Part shown: positions 9,813-20,063 of the stretch, one piece after another
How positions within the stretch are numbered: the first letter of the stretch is position 1
How the letters are laid out: each line of letters begins with the position of its first letter
Assembly (NCBI GenBank): GCA_032718475.1
Contig: JAUCBJ010004597.1
Coordinates: 1-50,943 of the forward strand
DNA: 50,943 nucleotides
Source of the DNA: Nemertoderma westbladi
Taxonomy: Eukaryota > Xenacoelomorpha > Nemertodermatida > Nemertodermatidae
Direction: 5' to 3'
The notes under the pieces: generated by a model
What the model was told of the DNA's origin: nothing
Databases searched by the model: none
The model's input: only the letters and a program-made list of their open reading frames with translations
Made by a program: the position numbers and the translations under genes

Positions 9813-10420
9813 AGAAGTGGACGGAGCAACTGGAACAGCTCCACCTCATGCGGATTCCTCGACCGTTCTTCCTCGACAAGCTGCCCACCAACATATTCCA
9901 GCTCCATACCTTCTCGGATGCCTCGAATACTGGAATCGGGGTAGTTACGTACATCCAGAGGTTAAGCCAAGATGGAAACGGTGATATTAGTTTCTTGTTC
10001 TCCAAAGCGAAGACGGTATCTGGGGAATTTGTGGCAACTATCCCAAGGCTCGAGCTGCAAGCCGCAATCTGGGCCGTAAGACAAAACCGCATGATTATGC
10101 GAAACCTGAGGATCCCCATTGAATCTCAACATTTCTGGGTCGATTCCAGAATAGTGCTCTACTACCTCCACTCACCATCACGATGACACACAACATTCGT
10201 GGCGAACCGAGCCACGGAGATAAAACAGTGCACCAATCGAGAACAGTGGCATCATGTAAATGGGAAAGAGAACCCGGCGGACTTATCGAGCCGAGGCGCC
10301 ACCCCATGACAGCTCGGTAGGAGTAAACTCTGGCTTACAGGCCCGGAGTTCCTAAAGCAACCGCAACGGACCTGGAGCACCCGATGTGATCCCGGATTAG
10401 ATAGTGGTAAATACTCGGAG
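9809..10420 (+). pseudogene. BEL-1 RNase H domain and connector
   Basis: LHTFSDASNTGIG carries the first RNase H Asp, IPRLELQAA the Glu region and HFWVDSRIVLYYL a further Asp. A stop follows at about 10184. The next segment resumes as [14 protein letters not shown] and WLTGPEFL, the usual connector in BEL pols. The intact domain would degrade the RNA strand of the RNA/DNA hybrid. Confidence 0.8.
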
Positions 10421-10745
10421 GATGATAAGGAGATCTGCAAGGTCCGTGAGAGCGCCACCGTGGAGATCTATAGTTGTCTGACTAAGCCTGCAAAGGACTC
10501 GGACAGGCACTATAATGTTGCGACACTGAGCAACCAGCCGCCTCCTTACGACTCCTCATAGAGCAGACGATGAAACATCTCATCCATCACGTTATGACCG
10601 CCCGTAATTTCCTGCGTGGAAGGATAACAAACCGATAGTTCAGCGGAGTGTACAAGAACTCGTTATCGCAGGGAAATGTATTGTAAGATATGTTCAGAAA
10701 GAAAGTTTCCCCGACGAATGGGAGCAGCTCAATGCGGGCAGGACC
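10421..10745 (+). other. Degraded connector between RNase H and integrase of BEL-1
   Basis: No long frame survives here. It occupies the position of the poorly conserved linker before the integrase zinc-binding part. It includes an AAGCCTGCAAAGGACTCGG motif (10494-10512) resembling the stem-loop motif at 16.4-16.9 kb. Confidence 0.5.
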
Positions 10746-12066
10746 TTGAAAGCTGATAGCCCGGTCTACCAGTTGAGACCCATGATGGGAGATGACGGAT
10801 TGATCCGCCTTAATACCCGGATGGCGAACGCCCTGGTTGAGTATGAAATTAAGTATCCAGCACTTCTGCCAGGAATGTCTACACTAGCTAAGCTGCTAGT
10901 CCAACAATGTCATGAGGAAAACCATCATGTGGGCCAAAACTGGATCATGGCCAATATCCGGCAACGATACTGGATCACCCACATCCAGCCGCTAATTCGG
11001 AAAGTATTGAAATGGTGTTTCTCTTGTAGGAGATATCTATCGCCACCACTCACCCAAAGAATGGCCGACCTGCCGGCCACGAGACTCCAGTCCGACTCGC
11101 CGCCGTTCTACGTAACTGGCGTAGACTGCTTCCGACCATTTACAGTTATAGAGTGACGATCCAACATCAAATGTTGGGGAGCCATCTTTACATGTCTACT
11201 GTCAAGGGCGATTTACCTGGACCTTGTAGTGAACCTCACGCAGCACGCATTCATCAACACCCTGCGTCAGTTCGTAGCGAATAATGGTTCATGTACTCGG
11301 ACAATGGAACTAACTTTGTGGGAGGAGAAAGGGAACTAAGAGAGGCTATTGAAGGATGGTTCACTAACGAAACTGCGTCACACATCTGGAAGGAACACCA
11401 CATCCAATGGCACTTCCAGACACCCTTAGCACCCCATACAAGCGGGGTATGGGAGAAACTCATTGATTTAGTGAAACGATCCATGTGGATTGCGTTATGG
11501 GATACCAGGGTCACTCATTGCACACCACATTCTGCGAAATCACGGCTACCCTAAACAACTGGCCAATCATTCCCATCCATGACGACCCAACCGATCTGGA
11601 GCCCCTCACACCCAGACATCTCCTTGGTAGACCTAAGTCCAACATACTTCCAGAGGCCATCTTCCCGGATCCCAATGACATTGCGAAACACACAAACTGG
11701 AAGAAAGCCCAAGCGCTGGCGGCGCATTGGTGGAGAATTTGGGCCCAGGAGTACCTTATAACCCTTCGAATGAGGAGGAAATGGAATGATACGTACCGGA
11801 ATGTCGCAGTTGGGGACATGGTACTCGTCAAGGATGACCTTAAAGACTGCGTCCACTGGCCTGTGGCGCGTGTCATGGAAATAACCCCAAGCAAAGATGG
11901 ACTTGCGAGAACGGTGACGATACGAATGGCAAAGGGCCACTACCAATGCCCTATCCAGAGGCTTTGCCTTCTCGAAGGCAATGACAGTGGTGACTCCATG
12001 AGAGGTGATAAGTTCCCTACTCCGGATCCTGCTGCGGACATTGGTGACACTGATAAACCCGTTTAA
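10746..12066 (+). pseudogene. BEL-1 integrase with C-terminal BEL domain
   Basis: The HHCC zinc-binding part is visible as CHEENHHVGQNW through WCFSCRR. The first catalytic Asp lies in VTGVDCFRPF before a stop at 11154. After a degraded stretch, YSDNGTNFVGG gives the second Asp, and the next block (LAPHTSGVWEKLIDLVKRS) has Glu in the catalytic position. A frame change near 11500 leads to a run ending VAVGDMVLVKDD and CPIQRLCLLE, the DUF5641-like C-terminus of BEL pols. It has the complete domain order but at least three breaks. Confidence 0.85.
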
Positions 12067-12328
12067 CACATCCCATCCTGTTGACAAACTCTTTAAATGT
12101 GATTTACCGACAATGATTATGGACCCCCCTTAAACCAACTGTAACCACGCATGGTATTTGTGTTTCCTCGTGTGTTATGTGGAGTCCAGCGTCACCCTGC
12201 AGATGTTTCGACTGACGCTGGGTAGTTTATGTTTTGTTCACCCTGATTTTGGTCATCAGGACCAACTACCTTGGTTTATTGGAAATAGGAAAGTTTCGAA
12301 GTGTAAGTCATTGTGTCTATTATGTTTG

Positions 12329-12700
12329 TCCTGTGTTGTCCGTTACGTGTGCAGTTTGGGGCGTAGGCGGTGTAATGAGTCCAGCTGTAGATCCCAGACT
12401 GCCGCATAACACCCCCTCTATCGCGTTATTCTGGTGGGTCCATGGTACATTCCACATGACTTCGTCGATAGAGACTTTATGTTCCTCAGCCACGTTATTC
12501 TGGTGGGTCCCTGGTGCATTCCACGTGACTTCGTCGGCTGAGCTTTATGTTTCTGGGAGTGTTATTCTGGTGGGTCCCTGGTGCATTCCATGTGACTTCA
12601 CTTCCAGCGTTCTATTCATTGTCCGTTACGTGTGCAGTTTGGGGCGTAGGCGGTGTATCGAATCCAGCTGTAGATCCCAGACTGCCGCGTAACACCCCTT
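12329..12700 (+). repeat. Interleaved direct repeats downstream of BEL-1
   Basis: A block of about 85 bp starting near GTCCGTTACGTGTGCAGTTT occurs at about 12338-12414 and again at 12619-12700. Between them a unit of about 68 bp starting GTTATTCTGGTGGGTCC occurs three times (12425, 12494, 12561). The layout is unit P, three units Q, unit P. Confidence 0.85.
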
Positions 12701-12881
12701 CCACAACGAAAATTTCCCAAGAAGATGGCTAAAAGTAGTACGAAATGATGGAAAGAAACAGATAACTCAACTATAAACTGAATGATGACTTGTACTATTA
12801 TGATGATGAGAATGTGATGATGTGCATCCCTGGTGTCTTGCGCTTATAACCCAATGATGATAGCCGGGGGGCTATAACCCC

Positions 12882-13035
12882 AATGAAATGGTGAAATAAA
12901 TGATGAAATGTGAAATAAATGATGAAATGTGAAATAAATAATGAAATGTGGAATAAATGATGAAATGTTAAATAAATGATGAAATGTGAAATAAATGATG
13001 AAATGTGAAAGAAATAATGAAATGTGAAATGAATA
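12882..13035 (+). repeat. 19-bp minisatellite, about eight copies
   Basis: The unit AATGATGAAATGTGAAATA is repeated head to tail with small variations. On the minus strand it gives a low-complexity Phe/His/Ile-rich frame that I do not regard as a gene. Confidence 0.9.
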
Positions 13036-13307
13036 AACTATAGAAATAAAAAAGACAAAAAAAGGTATAAAATGTAGAATGGAAAAAGAATTTAAAAAAG
13101 AAGCGGACATGCGGACAAAAACTGGTTGGATAATAATGAATAGCTTTAGTAACTGTAAATACTGAATTTAGTACCAATAAGATGATAGATGCCTATATAT
13201 CAATAATATTACTTACATTAAAAATAACTATTCTGCAGTCGCTATAGAATCAGACTTTCTGGATTTATAATTAACTGAATTAATTTGTAACGGACGTAAT
13301 TTACAAT

Positions 13308-15924
13308 ATGGACCCGAATCGCCAGATTCTCGGCGAATTACGTACTACAATTGATTTATTGGAAAATCCACTGGATCTCCTAGTTTTGATTTGATGTTTA
13401 GATGTTTAGGTTTAGATGTGAAATGGAATGCCCTGTTGAGCGAGAATGTGCGAGTCATTCGTTTCTCTGGGAGGGAGGTCCTGGATACCCATAACCTACA
13501 GGCGCTCCGGTTGTCCGATGCTAGTACAAGCCTGAAAAGGACTCGGAACGCTGAGGCAACCGGAGGAGGAGAGTTGTCGTTCTGGGATACGTTCCGGCGA
13601 AGCGTCTACAAATCCCGGTGCTTGATATACGACAATGAGGGCAACGCGATGCCAACTCCGAAGGCGGTTACAATGGCGCGATGTCAGAGTTTCATCGATG
13701 ATAAGAGTACATATCTCGCACACTGGGGAAACCTGGTGGAATGTACAGCGACGCTGTGAGAGGACTGAATGACAGTCATCCAAAACCGAGACGACTATAA
13801 AGAAAAATACAGGACAAAAGAGTACGGTCGGTCGCTAATCGTCATCCTCGGAACCCTAGACGGATTGGTACTGGTGTGTCGAATATTTCCAACACCACAA
13901 CAGGAAATACGGACAGCTGGAGTGATCTGGTTACTACCATCGGAGATCCAATAGATCCTGTTCGACTTTGATATTATCAAAATCGGATCAGATATAAAGG
14001 CGGACCTCCGAAACGACTACATCAACGCTCCATTCGGAAGGAACTGTAGAGAGGACATCAGCGCAACTTCATTGACACCCAAACCCTGCTGGTCTGGTTA
14101 CGGGTCACAGACTTTATGGGCGGGTTTAGAGAGGTGAGACGGACCAAATCCGGTATCGGCTACCTAGCAGTGCTAAACGGCGGTTTAGATTTTAAACCAC
14201 AGAAGTTCCCGGACTACAATAAAATCTACAGCGCGCATCCGGATCTAGCGATACATCATGAGCGGGAGAACCGTTGGAGGGATGTAGAGAGGAAGTGGAC
14301 GATCCACCAACGCTGGGATAATCTGGATCGCCAAAACTACATCTACGTAACGATGGAGTCTTACACGGTCGCCAAGTTTATCTGTAAAACCCTCGATAAG
14401 CATATTAGCGCGGTCCCCAACGCCTTCATAGACTACGAATGGAACGAGGTGATCGAACATGCATTCAAGGCGGTACAGAATATCCAACTGGGAGATACCA
14501 AGATGCTCGACATAAACGAATCCTGGGATCTGCATGGACCATTCGATATCCCAACGATTAACGATCTCCTTGGCGCAGAGGAACTTATAGTGTTGTCGGA
14601 AGGGGAGGAGTTATGGAAACACGAATGTGTTCTGTTATCCACACCGAAACGTCAACACATACCGGAAGTTGCCTACGGATCAGCCGCTAAGCGAATTGCC
14701 GCGACTGAGCCTACGATGGACTCTGGTGTAACTACTCCGCTTGGTTCCGGTAGTCCGGCGAGAGAACTAGTTACCACACTCGCACTCATTGACTTAGATT
14801 ATACATGCAGGAGGTTATCTCCTTACCCATTTCCTGGAGGAGAGGATTGGTCCACGGAAACCCCAAGTACCAGTACCCAGCCGACCCGATCTGTAATCCA
14901 AGTTACGAAGGGCCCTAGTATACCACCAACCCCGAGAGACCTCCTCGGGATTCCTTCGGCGAATATTCCGGCACTCCATCGCCGACTGGCTATTGCGACG
15001 GCTCCCACCATTCCAGAGGACCCGATGAGACTCACCCGATGGTACACGGAACAGAGGGAGTGGATTCATCGTCAGAAATGAGCACCCGAAATGCGTCCAG
15101 CAGACAATAAGGAGGGATACCGCAGCGAGGCCCAACACCGCGACAGCACAGCGTTCCGCGGGCTTCCTATGACGACGATTATCCCCAAGAAGGATAGACG
15201 ATTGGAATATTACGCCGGCGTACAGATCCCGATCTTCTTCGGTCAGGAAATGCAACTAGATGTTTGCAGTAGCTGTGGTTCGGATCAGTGTCCTCGCGGT
15301 AAGAAACAACGAGTAACCGAACCGTGTTTCCAAATCCTCGGGATAATATATTGCCCATATTGCGCCACCCCGGGCCATGACGTAGCAGTTTGCCCGACAC
15401 TTTATAACGTCTGTACGACGTGCAGCTTCCGTGGGCATATGGCGAGCCCTCGGTGCAACATTAAATGTCCTACCAAGGATGTTACAGCTACCGGGAACAT
15501 GGTTATGTTCGAGACATACGCCAATGTCCACGTAAAGACCAGAGCGTGATTGAGCGCTCGAAACGTTGCACAGGAGATGGCGTGCAGATATTTCTTGTTC
15601 CCCGAACGCCTCCATACGGTAAAGACCTTGCCTTTCCACTATGTGGATTTATTGCTTAGCGCCAATCTATTCGGTCTCTTCGAAGTGATTAGACGTCTAT
15701 ATTCGTATACCGAAGCGTTTGGAGATGGAGAATGGTTCCAGGTGGCACGAACCATCAAGCTGGAAAGGAGAACAGATCTCATCTCGATTCCCCCCCGAGG
15801 AAGGGCTGCCAGGAGGCAGGCAGCGTCACTTCTCATGTCGGCCAATGATGCCCCTCTACCCGCATTTGCGATAGATGAAAGTCGACGGGCGAAGAAAATG
15901 AAAGCATATCAAAGCAGGAGATGA
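13308..15924 (+). pseudogene. ZnK-1: multi-stop gene for an unfamiliar zinc-knuckle (gag-like) protein
   Basis: An ATG at 13308 starts a frame (MDPNRQILGEL) that breaks near 13388. The protein continues in segments 13391-13759, 13769-13954, 14116-15081 (the longest, 321 residues, with a Pro/Ser/Thr-rich tail), 15091-15549 and 15550-15924. The fourth segment has two zinc knuckles in tandem: CPYCATPGHDVAVC (CX2CX4HX4C) and CTTCSFRGHMASPRC, preceded by CSSCGSDQC. The last segment is basic at its end. I recognise no named family. ZnK-2 (25501-29622) matches it at the N-terminal block (LDT..., CxIxDxEG), the middle block (LDxQ...IY..M) and the knuckles. A gag-like nucleic-acid-binding role is inferred. 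Codon use is GC-richer than the surroundings, like BEL-1. Confidence 0.7.
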
Positions 15925-16448
15925 AAGACCAGGACATTTATAGACACTTATTCGAACATTTATTTTTATATGTACGTAAACTAACTCTAGGACAAATTAA
16001 TCATAGACTATGCAATAATAAAAATTGGGTTTTTATATGGGGAAATGACCTTACGCAAACTCGATCCACCGATAGACCTCACGAAGGTCATTTGGGGGGA
16101 CTGTTCGCGGTATTTCAATTTATCATTACGCGAGTTACATATTTTTTGGATTTATATTTTATGAATGTTCCAATATCATTGGTGGGTGCGGGAACACAAA
16201 ATTTGGGCACATTTGATAGACTGGGGGCGATTTAAGGGCGAAACTTGGGCGGACTTAGGGGCGCGGGAACCATCTCAGATATTTAAGGGCCATGGGTGGG
16301 AGGTAAAATCAAGCAATACTCTCGGCTGTCAGGGTTGCCTGATAGTTACTAGAGGTCTAGACAACCTCCTTCTACTTCGGTAGTTGGTATCCCGCTAGGC
16401 CTGGGGACAAGGACTGCCCTTAGAGGTCCCTGGCCATCAGTGGTGACT
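15925..16448 (+). other. Non-coding stretch after ZnK-1
   Basis: It is AT-rich to about 16160, then increasingly GC-rich, leading into the stem-loop repeats. One short open frame has no recognisable motif. Nothing else is seen. Confidence 0.5.
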
Positions 16449-17010
16449 GAGCCTGAAAAGGACTTGGGCGTTGCTCGATGCGCTAGGGATTTGCGACGGG
16501 ACTGATAGATCCTAAGCGGTTCCCGGTGCGTTGGCTACGACTGAGCCTGAAAGGGACTCGGGTGGAGTCTTCGCATTGGGGACTTGCGAAGGATCGACTG
16601 ACCGGACGGAAAGGAAGGGTTCGACGAGAACTGACTTCCTGGCATGGGCTCCACGACTGGCGTTAGTACGAGCCTGAAAAGGACTCGGAAGCTCCGACAG
16701 TTGGGGCTCACAACGGGCCGACAGACCCCTAGCTAAGCCGTACCGCTTTCCTGATGACCGATCCCGTTAGGGTTCGGGAAGGGTGGGTCGGACATGCGAC
16801 AGGGTCGAAAGACAGAGGACCGGACTTTACTGGCCTACCGACTATTCGGAGCGGGTTCTCGACTACTAACGTGACTACGAGCCTGAAAAGGACTCGGAAA
16901 GCTTAGGTGGCTGGGACCCTGCGATGAACCAACAGACCCCTATCTAAGCCGTACCGCTTTCCTGATGACCGATCCCGTCAAGGTTCGGGAAGGGGGGGAC
17001 AGACAAGCGA
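16449..17010 (+). repeat. GC-rich stem-loop repeat cluster
   Basis: CGAGCCTGAAAAGGACTCGG or a close variant occurs at 16449, 16543, 16669 and 16878. It can fold as CGAG-CCT, loop GAAA, AGG-A-CTCG, so it is a stem capped by a GNRA-type tetraloop. The two right-hand units form a duplication of about 210 bp (16665 to about 17000). Each carries a second conserved block with ACAGACCCCTA, GCCGTACCGCTTTC and CTGATGACCGATCCCGT. There is no coding frame. Related motifs lie in ZnK-1 (13527) and BEL-1 (10494). Confidence 0.8.
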
Positions 17011-17450
17011 ACGATCGACCGACACTGACACTACGGTACCGGGACTAGGACCGAGGGAAAATGGGGAACATTAGTTATGTCAAAAATCTGAAAGTTAAGC
17101 GAACAGTGGGTAATTAAATAATTTACTGTAGGAATTTATATTGTGTATTATTGTGAATATTTGGTATATTGGTGTGTGGGGAAGCCCAAATTATTCTTTT
17201 GCTTATTGTTTCCCCGTAGGTTGTACACAGTATGTACACTCAACAAAGAATATATTGATGAACACTACTAATGAACACAGCTGAACTGTACTGTACTAAA
17301 TTGATAGATTGCGCAAATGCACAGTCACATGCTACTAATTTAGTTCTAGCCACAAGGTGTTCTGTTTGTTAACCTGACCTTTCTAGGTAACAAGCTGGGG
17401 TGTTAATAGGCCTAATTGTCTTTAGCAATTAAGATTTTATTCACTTTAGG
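17011..17450. other. AT-rich spacer before the GACT array
   Basis: No gene, repeat or structural signal that I can support. Confidence 0.5.
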
Positions 17451-19258
17451 CTGACTGACTGACTGACTGACTGACTGACTGACTGTCTGTCTGACTGACT
17501 GACTGACTGACTGACTGACTGACTGACTGACTGACTGACTGACTGACTGACTGACTGACTGACTGACTGACTGACTGACTGACTGACTGACTGACTGACT
17601 GACTGACTGACTGACTGACTGACTGACTGACTGACTGACTGACTGACTGACTGACTGACTGACTGACTGACTGACTGACTGACTGACTGACTGACTGACT
17701 GACTGACTGACTGACTGACTGACTGACTGACTGACTGACTGACTGACTGACTGACTGACTGACTGACTGACTGACTGACTGACTGACTGACTGACTGACT
17801 GACTGACTGACTGACTGACTGACTGACTGACTGACTGACTGACTGACTGACTGACTGACTGACTGACTGACTGACTGACTGACTGACTGACTGACTGACT
17901 GACTGACTGACTGACTGACTGACTGACTGACTGACTGACTGACTGACTGACTGACTGACTGACTGACTGACTGACTGACTGACTGACTGACTGACTGACT
18001 GACTGACTGACTGACTGACTGACTGACTGACTGACTGACTGACTGACTGACTGACTGACTGACTGACTGACTGACTGACTGACTGACTGACTGACTGACT
18101 GACTGACTGACTGACTGACTGACTGACTGACTGACTGACTGACTGACTGACTGACTGACTGACTGACTGACTGACTGACTGACTGACTGACTGACTGACT
18201 GACTGACTGACTGACTGACTGACTGACTGACTGACTGACTGACTGACTGACTGACTGACTGACTGACTGACTGACTGACTGACTGACTGACTGACTGACT
18301 GACTGACTGACTGACTGACTGACTGACTGACTGACTGACTGACTGACTGACTGACTGACTGACTGACTGACTGACTGACTGACTGACTGACTGACTGACT
18401 GACTGACTGACTGACTGACTGACTGACTGACTGACTGACTGACTGACTGACTGACTGACTGACTGACTGACTGACTGACTGACTGACTGACTGACTGACT
18501 GACTGACTGACTGACTGACTGACTGACTGACTGACTGACTGACTGACTGACTGACTGACTGACTGACTGACTGACTGACTGACTGACTGACTGACTGACT
18601 GACTGACTGACTGACTGACTGACTGACTGACTGACTGACTGACTGACTGACTGACTGACTGACTGACTGACTGACTGACTGACTGACTGACTGACTGACT
18701 GACTGACTGACTGACTGACTGACTGACTGACTGACTGACTGACTGACTGACTGACTGACTGACTGACTGACTGACTGACTGACTGACTGACTGACTGACT
18801 GACTGACTGACTGACTGACTGACTGACTGACTGACTGACTGACTGACTGACTGACTGACTGACTGACTGACTGACTGACTGACTGACTGACTGACTGACT
18901 GACTGACTGACTGACTGACTGACTGACTGACTGACTGACTGACTGACTGACTGACTGACTGACTGACTGACTGACTGACTGACTGACTGACTGACTGACT
19001 GACTGACTGACTGACTGACTGACTGACTGACTGACTGACTGACTGACTGACTGACTGACTGACTGACTGACTGACTGACTGACTGACTGACTGACTGACT
19101 GACTGACTGACTGACTGACTGACTGACTGACTGACTGACTGACTGACTGACTGACTGACTGACTGACTGACTGACTGACTGACTGACTGACTGACTGACT
19201 GACTGACTGACTGACTGACTGACTGACTGACTGACTGACTGACTGACTGATTGACTGA
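17451..19258. repeat. (GACT)n tetranucleotide array, about 1.8 kb
   Basis: Around 450 copies of GACT with almost no variation. The only visible interruptions are GTCTGTCT near 17485 and a TTGACTGATC ending near 19250. The minus strand reads as an endless SVSQ repeat because the unit (four bases) cycles through all frames without a stop. That frame is a by-product of the repeat and not a gene. The true array length in the genome may differ. Confidence 0.97.
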
Positions 19259-19659
19259 TCTCCAGCCAAAACCGCTCTAACGAGCTCTAACTGGCTGGCT
19301 GGATTATAATGTCACTGGCATGATCGGCTACTCCGTCCATAGCACCTGGGCTTGAAAAATAGTCATAAACCGACAAAAGTCATAGGCGCAATTATAAAGT
19401 GCACATGAAAAATTGCTAGCGGGAGCAGTAGCGGGAGCGTAGTAATGCTATTCAATAGGGAGGGCCCAACTAACAACAAAGTACTTTGTATGCCAAGTTT
19501 ACTCACTTACTCTTTCATCACAGACAAACATTAACTGCGTTAGTGTACTTAAAAATATTTGTGCCAACATAAACATTTTGGAGAGGATTACTCTCTTTGA
19601 GAAGTTTATAAGGCTGAAATGTTTACTCAGTCTCATATAATTCGCAATAGGCCACTGCC
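19259..19659. other. Short unique stretch between the GACT array and LINE-A
   Basis: Mixed composition, no open frame of note, no recognised element. Confidence 0.5.
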
Positions 19660-19699
19660 AGGATCGGCATGCTGCATTGCAGCTGCATTTTTAAGAATG

Positions 19700-20011
19700 C
19701 TGTGCCGGCTTGTCGACAAAATTGCACCGCTACAACTCCCTATCACCCATGACATTTGCTAGATCATCCGTATCTTCAAGGCCAGTGTCCTTTAAGATGC
19801 GTCTCAAGAAAGTCATGGGCTGTCCATGAGGCTGCCAAAGTACAAGATTATGCACTGGCTGGTCCTCATGGCGAAAGCAATGTCCTGCAAAGCGGAGGCG
19901 ATTTTGTTCTAGTGTCAAGCTTGGGGGAACCAATGAGACACCTCCAATGTTATATAATGTCAGGTTGGAGATGTGTGCATTGTACTTGACACAATGAACC
20001 CGGCGTAGCAT
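19700..20011 (-). pseudogene. LINE-A C-terminal segment
   Basis: It contains RLRFAGHCFRHEDQPV and LVLWQPHGQPMTFLRRIL, the conserved tail of this LINE type, ending DDLANVMGDREL. LINE-B has the equivalent RLRFSGHCWRSKDE. It is separated from the RT by degraded sequence. Confidence 0.8.
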
Positions 20012-20063
20012 TGTTGTGAATGTGACATCCAGAGATTTGGTGTCCTAAGCAGTTAGAGCCCTG

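Larger units (their letters stand above)
8136..12066 (+). mobile_element. BEL-1: decayed BEL/Pao-type pol region
   Basis: Protease C-terminal part, reverse transcriptase, RNase H, integrase and the BEL-specific C-terminal domain (DUF5641-like) follow in the normal order on the plus strand. Several stops and frameshifts mean that no full protein can be made. GC content is visibly higher than in the flanking DNA. No gag precedes the protease, and LTRs were not identified. A zinc-knuckle gene follows at 13.3 kb (see findings). Confidence 0.85.
12067..13307 (+). other. Non-coding spacer between BEL-1 pol and ZnK-1; possible LTR/UTR
   Basis: About 1.24 kb without a credible gene. It holds two sets of direct repeats (12329-12700) and an AT-rich minisatellite (12882-13035). 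Its position would suit an LTR plus leader if pol and ZnK belonged to tandem elements sharing an LTR, but I could not find a matching second copy in the window. Confidence 0.5.

Noticed and set aside
12844-13177. Minus-strand hydrophobic frames rich in Phe, His and Ile
   Set aside because: They are translations of the 19-bp minisatellite, so the apparent membrane-like composition is an artefact of the repeat unit.
16721-17000. C/D-box snoRNA reading of the CTGATGA blocks
   Set aside because: A TGATGA box is present, but no correctly placed CTGA box with terminal stem was found downstream.
17446-19269. 607-residue minus-strand frame made of SVSQ repeats
   Set aside because: It is the automatic translation of (GACT)n, which has no stop codon in any frame of this strand; there is no independent coding evidence.
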